The notes below the pieces were generated by a model. The model did not search any database. It was not told the DNA's origin and was given only the letters and a program-made list of their open reading frames with translations. The translations under genes and the position numbers were made by a program. A DNA stretch of 9,687 bases, taken from Bacteroidota bacterium. GTDB lineage: Bacteria; Bacteroidota; Bacteroidia; Bacteroidales; UBA1402. This document shows positions 6,433-9,687 of the stretch, piece after piece. Position 1 is the stretch's first letter. Each line of letters begins with the position of its first letter. The stretch is from contig JAUZOU010000083.1 of NCBI GenBank assembly GCA_030706285.1, positions 1 to 9,687 on the forward strand. The letters run 5' to 3'.

Positions 6433-6501
6433 TCCTGTTGTTGAATAGTTGTTTTTTTCTTTTTTAATTCAACAAAGTAGATGGTTAATGACGCAAAGTT
6501 G

Positions 6502-6509
6502 TATTTTTG
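6502..6509 (+). promoter_or_regulatory. -7 box upstream of the beta-barrel protein gene
   Basis: TATTTTTG matches TAnnTTTG. No convincing -33 TTTG lies 19-21 bases upstream. A start near 6516 would give an AT-rich leader of about 42 bases before the ATG at 6558. Confidence 0.5.
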
Positions 6510-6557
6510 TAGCAAGGTCAGTTAAACGTCAATTATTCATTTTAATACGTTAAAGTC

Positions 6558-7187
6558 ATGAAGAAAACCACTTCTATCGCACTAGCCCTGTTGCTTATTG
6601 CTGGTGTGACCAATGCTCAGACGAGATTAGGTATCAAGGCTGGAGCAAACATCAGTAGTTTAACCACTGATGCCTCTTCTATCATCGATCAGGTGAAAGG
6701 CTCCACCAATTATCAGTTTGGTGTTGTGCTACAGACGCATGTGTTGGGCCTGGTCCTTCAGCCTGAAGTGTTGTATAGTGTAAAAGGCGGCCAATTCAAT
6801 AATTCCACGGTTTCAGACCTGTTTAGTGAAAGTGATATGAAATGGAAATCACAGAATATTGAAGTACCACTGAACATTCAGTTAGGCTTTGGTCTTCCGT
6901 TTGCCAGGGCTTTCATTCAGGGCGGACCATATGTGTCATTTATGACAGGAGCCTTGATAAACGGCAGTTCGAAACAATACGAAGATGTAAAGGACTACAT
7001 GAATAATTTCGATTACGGAGTTGGTGCGGGAGCTGGTGTCGAATTGATGGGTATCCAACTGTCTTTTAAATATGATTGGGGCCTGAGCAAACTTGGTAAA
7101 GAAGAAATGTTGGCCGGACAAAACATCAACCCGTTTAACGAACTGCAGAACAGGAACCTGAGCATTTCGCTGGCTTATATTTTCTAA
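6558..7187 (+). CDS. Outer membrane beta-barrel protein (PF13568-like, porin family)
   Basis: A 209-residue exported protein. Residues 1-20 are a clear Sec signal peptide (MKK, a hydrophobic core ALALLLIAG, then TNA before Gln21). The mature part opens with RLGIKAGANISSL and continues with alternating amphipathic strands: YQFGVVLQTHVLGLVLQPEVLYS, IEVPLNIQLGFG, ARAFIQGGPYVSF, YGVGAGAGVELMGIQLSFKYDWGL. It ends in LSISLAYIF with a terminal Phe, as expected for BAM-inserted barrels. This is the pattern of the outer membrane beta-barrel domain found in many Bacteroidetes porin-family proteins of about 200 residues, probably an 8-stranded barrel. The specific role is unknown; no ligand site or conserved partner is visible. 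It has its own -7 box and faces the HAD phosphatase gene across a 460-bp spacer. Confidence 0.88.
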   Translation: MKKTTSIALALLLIAGVTNAQTRLGIKAGANISSLTTDASSIIDQVKGSTNYQFGVVLQTHVLGLVLQPEVLYSVKGGQFNNSTVSDLFSESDMKWKSQNIEVPLNIQLGFGLPFARAFIQGGPYVSFMTGALINGSSKQYEDVKDYMNNFDYGVGAGAGVELMGIQLSFKYDWGLSKLGKEEMLAGQNINPFNELQNRNLSISLAYIF

Positions 7188-7365
7188 TTTTTACGAATTG
7201 ATTTTTCCGTCTATTGGAACGGCATCTTGGTCAATGGCCTGTCTTAGGATTCCTGTCGTTTATAATAGTGGATCAAATTGAAGACTTGTGGAGTCCCTCC
7301 ACAAGAAGGATCAACTGATTGATAGTAACTGGTAGTGAAGCAGGCACGGGCAGGCTGCGGCGACT

Positions 7366-7434
7366 ATGAAGAAAAACGTTAAGAAAACCGGGTTGAGTGA
7401 GGCGCCCGGAGTTTTCGTCTTCCGAGGAACGTAG
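7366..7434 (+). other. 22-codon micro-ORF inside the palindromic element
   Basis: An ATG at 7366 opens a frame of 22 codons ending in TAG at 7432-7434, with the product ending KTGLSEAPGVFVFRGT. Because of the palindrome the opposite strand also encodes KTGLSEA, then continues differently. I recall similar short peptides annotated as hypothetical proteins in Bacteroidales genomes. They most likely trace a dispersed DNA element rather than a real protein. No promoter or ribosome site supports it. Confidence 0.25.
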
Positions 7435-7481
7435 TGACGCTTCGAAAACTCAGCCTCACTCAACCCGGTTTTTAGTTTTTC
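7371..7481. repeat. Long palindromic element, likely dispersed Bacteroidales repeat
   Basis: Three nested paired segments form a hairpin of about 111 bases. The main stem is a perfect 20-bp repeat starting AAAACCGGG (7384-7403) paired with 7453-7472. Inside it GAGTTTTCG (7409-7417) pairs with CGAAAACTC (7443-7451), and outside it GAAAAAC (7371-7377) pairs with GTTTTTC (7475-7481). The tip contains CGTC...GACG (7416-7419 with 7436-7439). The stem is far longer than a normal terminator and leads into a T-rich stretch on the plus strand. Its place between two converging genes suits a bidirectional terminator, a transcribed structured RNA or a REP/MITE-like element; the sequence alone does not decide. 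Confidence 0.75.
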
Positions 7482-7649
7482 GAATCGGAGCAAGCCGACT
7501 GTTCGGGCTGGCGGAACGGCGATTAAAAGCAGTCGTCTGACCAACATCTTTCCCATCGTTTATTTTGAAAACTTTCATAGTTAAATCCGTTGATCCAAAT
7601 TGATGCTTAGTCCATCCATTTTTAAATAGGTCCGTTTTTAAGTCTAAGT

Positions 7650-8315
7650 TTAAAGTAACTCAATCAACTCTTCCGGTTTGTCTATCAGATCGACAGCACC
7701 GTTTGCGATCAGCTCTTCTTTGCTGCGGAATCCCCAGGTGACACCGACAGGATGCATCCCGGCGGCCACGGCGGTCTGCATATCGATGCCTGAATCTCCT
7801 AGATAAAGAATTGCTTGCGGTTCTACGTCCAGTTTCCGGCTGCAAACGAGAGCGCCTGTCGGATCCGGTTTGCGGGGAATGTCTCCTCCAGGCCCCATAA
7901 TGCATCCGAAAGGCCAACGGGCCAGCAATTCTCCCACTATTTTCTGAGTAATCTCGTTAGCTTTGTTGGAAAGGATAGCCAGCTTCATCTGGCGGGCAGA
8001 AAGTGCATCTAGCAGTTCGGGAATGCCTTTGTAAAGTAACGTCTTATTGATGTAATGCGTTCCATAATCGATCATGAGATCATGATGGACCACCTTAACG
8101 GTCTCTTCGTCTTTGCTGCCTTCAGGTAAGGAACGTTCTGCCAGATTTTTCAGTCCTCTTCCGATGAAGGTCCTGTATTCATCGTAGGTATGAGCCGGAA
8201 AACCTCTGGCGGTCAGTACACGGTTCATGGCATCGGCAATATCATGCAATGAATTAATGAGAGTGCCGTCCAAATCAAACAGGACGGCTTTGTAGTTGGA
8301 TTCAGCAGGCATCAT
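7650..8315 (-). CDS. gph: HAD-family phosphatase, phosphoglycolate phosphatase-like
   Basis: A 222-residue haloacid dehalogenase hydrolase with all four motifs. Motif I is FDLDGTL, where the first Asp (~14) is the nucleophile and the second is the general acid/base. Motif II is LSNKAN (Ser ~115), motif III is the Lys of RKPDP (~149), and motif IV is GDSGIDM (~174-180). The order and the end GVTWGFRSKEELIANGAVDLIDKPEEL match phosphoglycolate phosphatase Gph, which hydrolyses 2-phosphoglycolate. A pyrophosphatase or broad sugar-phosphate role is possible for this subfamily. An alpha-helical cap sits between motifs I and II. I place the start at the tandem ATGs 8315/8312, which give normal family length and begin seven residues before the first strand. 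The frame extends to a TTG at 8435, but that codon overlaps a -7 box and the extra residues do not look conserved. The leader would be about 110 bases. Confidence 0.88.
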   Translation of the reverse strand: MMPAESNYKAVLFDLDGTLINSLHDIADAMNRVLTARGFPAHTYDEYRTFIGRGLKNLAERSLPEGSKDEETVKVVHHDLMIDYGTHYINKTLLYKGIPELLDALSARQMKLAILSNKANEITQKIVGELLARWPFGCIMGPGGDIPRKPDPTGALVCSRKLDVEPQAILYLGDSGIDMQTAVAAGMHPVGVTWGFRSKEELIANGAVDLIDKPEELIELL

Positions 8316-8432
8316 AGGCAATTGATCATTGGATGGACAAGGTGGTGAGTTTGTGTACGGTCGAAAAAGAGCATCAATTGATCTGATTTTCAAAAAGTCG
8401 ACCGAATCGTTGCAACAATTAACTTTTTCTGA

Positions 8433-8440
8433 CAAAGGTA
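8433..8440 (-). promoter_or_regulatory. -7 box of the HAD phosphatase gene
   Basis: On the minus strand the bases read TACCTTTG, matching TAnnTTTG. A start near 8426 would leave a leader of about 110 bases before the ATG at 8315. No clear -33 TTTG is seen. It lies 36 bases from the oppositely oriented nfnA -7 box, so this is a divergent promoter region. Confidence 0.45.
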
Positions 8441-8452
8441 ACGGAAAAATAG

Positions 8453-8484
8453 CTTGACTTACTGACCTTTTTCCAGTATTTTTG
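8453..8484 (+). promoter_or_regulatory. Promoter of nfnA
   Basis: The -7 box TATTTTTG lies at 8477-8484, preceded after 20 bases by CTTG (8453-8456), a one-mismatch -33 element. Transcription should start near 8491, giving a leader of about 43 bases. Confidence 0.6.
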
Positions 8485-8533
8485 CGCCGTCATTTATACA
8501 TATTGTCACTTATTCATACACACAACTAACTAT

Positions 8534-9331
8534 ATGAACAAGATTCTTCGTAAAACGAATTTTTCTGACCTTGTCGTGCGCCTCGATGTTGAAGCACCTA
8601 TGATTGCCAAAGCGCGGAAAGCCGGCCATTTCGTAATCGTCAGGGTTTGCGAGAAAGGTGAGCGGATTCCACTGACCATTGCTTCGGCTGATGTTGAAAA
8701 AGGTACTATTTCGTTGGTCGTTCAGCGGGTGGGAAAGACCTCCAGGAAGTTGTGTGATCTGAATGAAGGCGATGACATTCTGGATGTGGTTGGCCCGCTT
8801 GGCAAAGCAACGCACATCGAGCATTTCGGAACGGTCGTTTGTGCTGGCGGAGGCGTTGGCGTTGCTCCGATGCTGCCTATCGTTGAGGCTATGAAAAAGG
8901 CCGGAAATCGTGTCATCACGGTCTTGGCCGCCCGGACAAAAGACCTGATCATTCTGGAGGATGAAATGAGAGCCAACTCTGATGAAGTCATCCTGATGAC
9001 GGATGATGGATCGTCCGGTAAAAAGGGACTGGTGACAAATGGCATTGAAGAGGTGATCCAGCGCGAAAAAGTTGACCTTTGTGTGACCATCGGGCCGGCA
9101 ATCATGATGAAATTTGTGTCGCTCTTAACTAAGAAATACGAGATTCCGACAGTCGCTTCACTCAATACGATCATGGTCGACGGCACGGGTATGTGTGGCG
9201 CTTGCCGTGTTACGGTTGGCGGACAAACAAAGTTTGTCTGTGTGGATGGCCCTGAATTTGATGCTCATCAGGTGGATTTCGATGAGATGATCCAACGTCT
9301 GGGTGCCTACAAAGACCAGGAACATCAATAA
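8534..9331 (+). CDS. nfnA: NADH-dependent ferredoxin:NADP oxidoreductase subunit A (sulfide dehydrogenase-like FAD/NAD subunit)
   Basis: A 265-residue FAD/NAD(H)-binding subunit of the ferredoxin-NADP reductase fold. Residues ~1-100 form the FAD-binding barrel with R44-IPLT. The NAD-binding domain starts at GGGVGVAPMLPIVEAM (~105) and includes VLAARTKDLIILEDEM. The C-terminal segment VDGTGMCGACRVTV...KFVCVDGPEFDAHQVDF carries C221, C224 and C236, which with an Asp hold the [2Fe-2S] cluster in this family. NfnA pairs with NfnB to couple NADH, NADPH and ferredoxin by flavin-based electron bifurcation in the cytoplasm. The gene starting 80 bases downstream is an NfnB/GltA-type gene, which supports NfnA over the related PyrK electron-transfer subunit of dihydroorotate dehydrogenase. 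The start at 8534 suits the promoter and gives a normal N-terminus. The older names are sulfide dehydrogenase subunit SudB and ferredoxin-NADP reductase subunit alpha. Confidence 0.92.
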   Translation: MNKILRKTNFSDLVVRLDVEAPMIAKARKAGHFVIVRVCEKGERIPLTIASADVEKGTISLVVQRVGKTSRKLCDLNEGDDILDVVGPLGKATHIEHFGTVVCAGGGVGVAPMLPIVEAMKKAGNRVITVLAARTKDLIILEDEMRANSDEVILMTDDGSSGKKGLVTNGIEEVIQREKVDLCVTIGPAIMMKFVSLLTKKYEIPTVASLNTIMVDGTGMCGACRVTVGGQTKFVCVDGPEFDAHQVDFDEMIQRLGAYKDQEHQ

Positions 9332-9411
9332 CAATATAAACCCGAGAAACAGATTAAGCAGTCTCCGGTATAGTGAGCCTGTTATTGAATTAAAAATACA
9401 ACTTATTGAAT

Positions 9412-9687
9412 ATGACCAGCAAAGAACCCCTTGCCAATCAACGCGACCAGGAATGGCGTGAAGCATTACGTAAAACCATGAAAGCGAAGGAACGCACGGA
9501 CATTCCCAGAGTGCCCATGAATGAACTGGATGCTGAATACCGAAGTCACAATCGTGAGGAAGTAAATCAGGGGTTGACTGTCGAGCAGGCTTTAATCGAA
9601 TCGAAACGTTGTCTGGATTGTGTCAATCCGACTTGCATGACCGGTTGTCCGGTTGAAATCAATATTCCCGGCTTTATCAAAAATATC
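9412..9687 (+). CDS. nfnB: NfnB / NADPH-dependent glutamate synthase-like large subunit, 3' end outside window
   Basis: The first 92 codons of a gene that runs off the right edge. The product opens MTSKEPLANQRDQEWREAL, has a charged linker with RTDIPRVPMNELDAEYR, and then CLDCVNPTCMTGCPVEINIP with cysteines at 67, 70, 75 and 79. This is the N-terminal iron-sulfur region of GltA/NfnB proteins, which is followed in the family by two FAD/NADPH-binding domains that lie beyond the window. As NfnB it would hold the bifurcating flavin and [4Fe-4S] clusters and react with NADPH and ferredoxin. Many such genes are annotated gltA, but its position directly after nfnA favours the transhydrogenase role. 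No terminator or promoter box is evident in the 80-base gap, so the two are probably co-transcribed. The ATG at 9412 follows an AT-rich leader, as in the other genes here. Confidence 0.88.
   Translation, partial: MTSKEPLANQRDQEWREALRKTMKAKERTDIPRVPMNELDAEYRSHNREEVNQGLTVEQALIESKRCLDCVNPTCMTGCPVEINIPGFIKNI

Larger units (their letters stand above)
7188..7649. other. Convergent spacer with repeat structures, no supported protein gene
   Basis: This spacer lies between two converging genes. It holds a small perfect hairpin (CTTGTGGA 7285-7292 and TCCACAAG 7298-7305), the long palindromic element at 7371-7481, and imperfect inverted repeats at 7308-7322 and 7582-7596. I see no protein gene that I can support. 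The longest open frame, on the minus strand at 7311-7556, is produced by the palindrome and starts without promoter support. Confidence 0.6.

Noticed and set aside
7285..7305. Small 8-bp hairpin as terminator of the beta-barrel gene
   Set aside because: No T tract follows on either strand and it lies about 100 bases after the stop; kept only as part of the repeat-rich spacer.
7311..7556. Minus-strand open frame of 81 codons through the palindrome spacer
   Set aside because: Its central part is the other strand of the palindrome, there is no promoter or ribosome site, and flanking residues look random. Treated as a by-product of the repeat.
8316..8435. TTG start extending the HAD protein by 40 residues
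   Set aside because: The TTG overlaps a -7 box, the extra residues do not resemble the family, and the tandem ATGs at 8315/8312 give normal length.
8722..9186. 154-codon minus-strand frame inside nfnA
   Set aside because: Antisense to conserved FAD/NAD-binding sequence; low-complexity Ser/Thr/Pro translation typical of a shadow frame.
8534..9331. Alternative identity as PyrK, the dihydroorotate dehydrogenase electron-transfer subunit
   Set aside because: The downstream gene is an NfnB/GltA-type iron-sulfur protein rather than pyrD, which favours NfnA.
9158..9466. Minus-strand frame spanning the nfnA-nfnB gap
   Set aside because: It overlaps both ends of two well-supported genes on the other strand and has no promoter of its own.
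1..9687. CRISPR array, rRNA, transposase or integrase
   Set aside because: No regularly spaced repeats, rRNA signatures or recombinase motifs were seen on either strand.

Overview
The window looks like chromosome from a member of the Bacteroidota, most likely Bacteroidales. The reasons are several good matches to the Bacteroidetes -7 promoter box (TAnnTTTG), AT-rich translation starts without a Shine-Dalgarno core, a C-terminal type IX secretion tag, a PF13568-type outer membrane beta-barrel protein, and an NfnA/NfnB-type gene pair. No transposase, integrase, rRNA or CRISPR array is visible.

Layout from left to right. (1) Positions 2-802 hold the 3' end of a secreted protein with a T9SS sorting tag. 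It is followed by a short HipA remnant (815-1078) in which the middle of the toxin kinase has been lost in frame. (2) A 757-residue UvrA-like double ATPase (1148-3421) lacks the UvrB-binding domain. It meets an AraC-family regulator (3422-4237, minus) tail to tail, and both stop codons lie in one TGATCA palindrome. (3) An apparently 5'-truncated orphan (4293-4664, minus) abuts a compact AbiEi/AbiEii toxin-antitoxin operon (4721-6114). The operon has its own promoter, with inverted repeats across it. Just after the operon lies a 27-codon orphan C-terminus (6123-6212). (4) A tRNA-Leu(CAA) gene on the minus strand has a near-ideal promoter and a strong intrinsic terminator. (5) A small outer membrane beta-barrel gene (6558-7187) and a phosphoglycolate-phosphatase-like HAD gene (7650-8315, minus) converge on a 460-bp spacer. 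That spacer holds a long palindromic repeat element. (6) Divergent from the HAD gene is nfnA (8534-9331), followed by the start of nfnB/gltA (9412 onward, cut by the window edge). Together these would encode the flavin-based NADH/NADPH/ferredoxin transhydrogenase.

The right half (tRNA, beta-barrel, HAD, Nfn) reads as ordinary core genome. The left half (HipA remnant, lone UvrA paralogue, AbiE operon between gene fragments) reads as a gene-turnover region beside a tRNA gene. I did not find a convincing new multi-gene system. The most unusual items are the palindromic element near 7371-7481, the internally deleted HipA gene, the Asp-to-Asn change in the catalytic motif of the AbiEii toxin, and the UvrA paralogue lacking its UvrB-docking domain.
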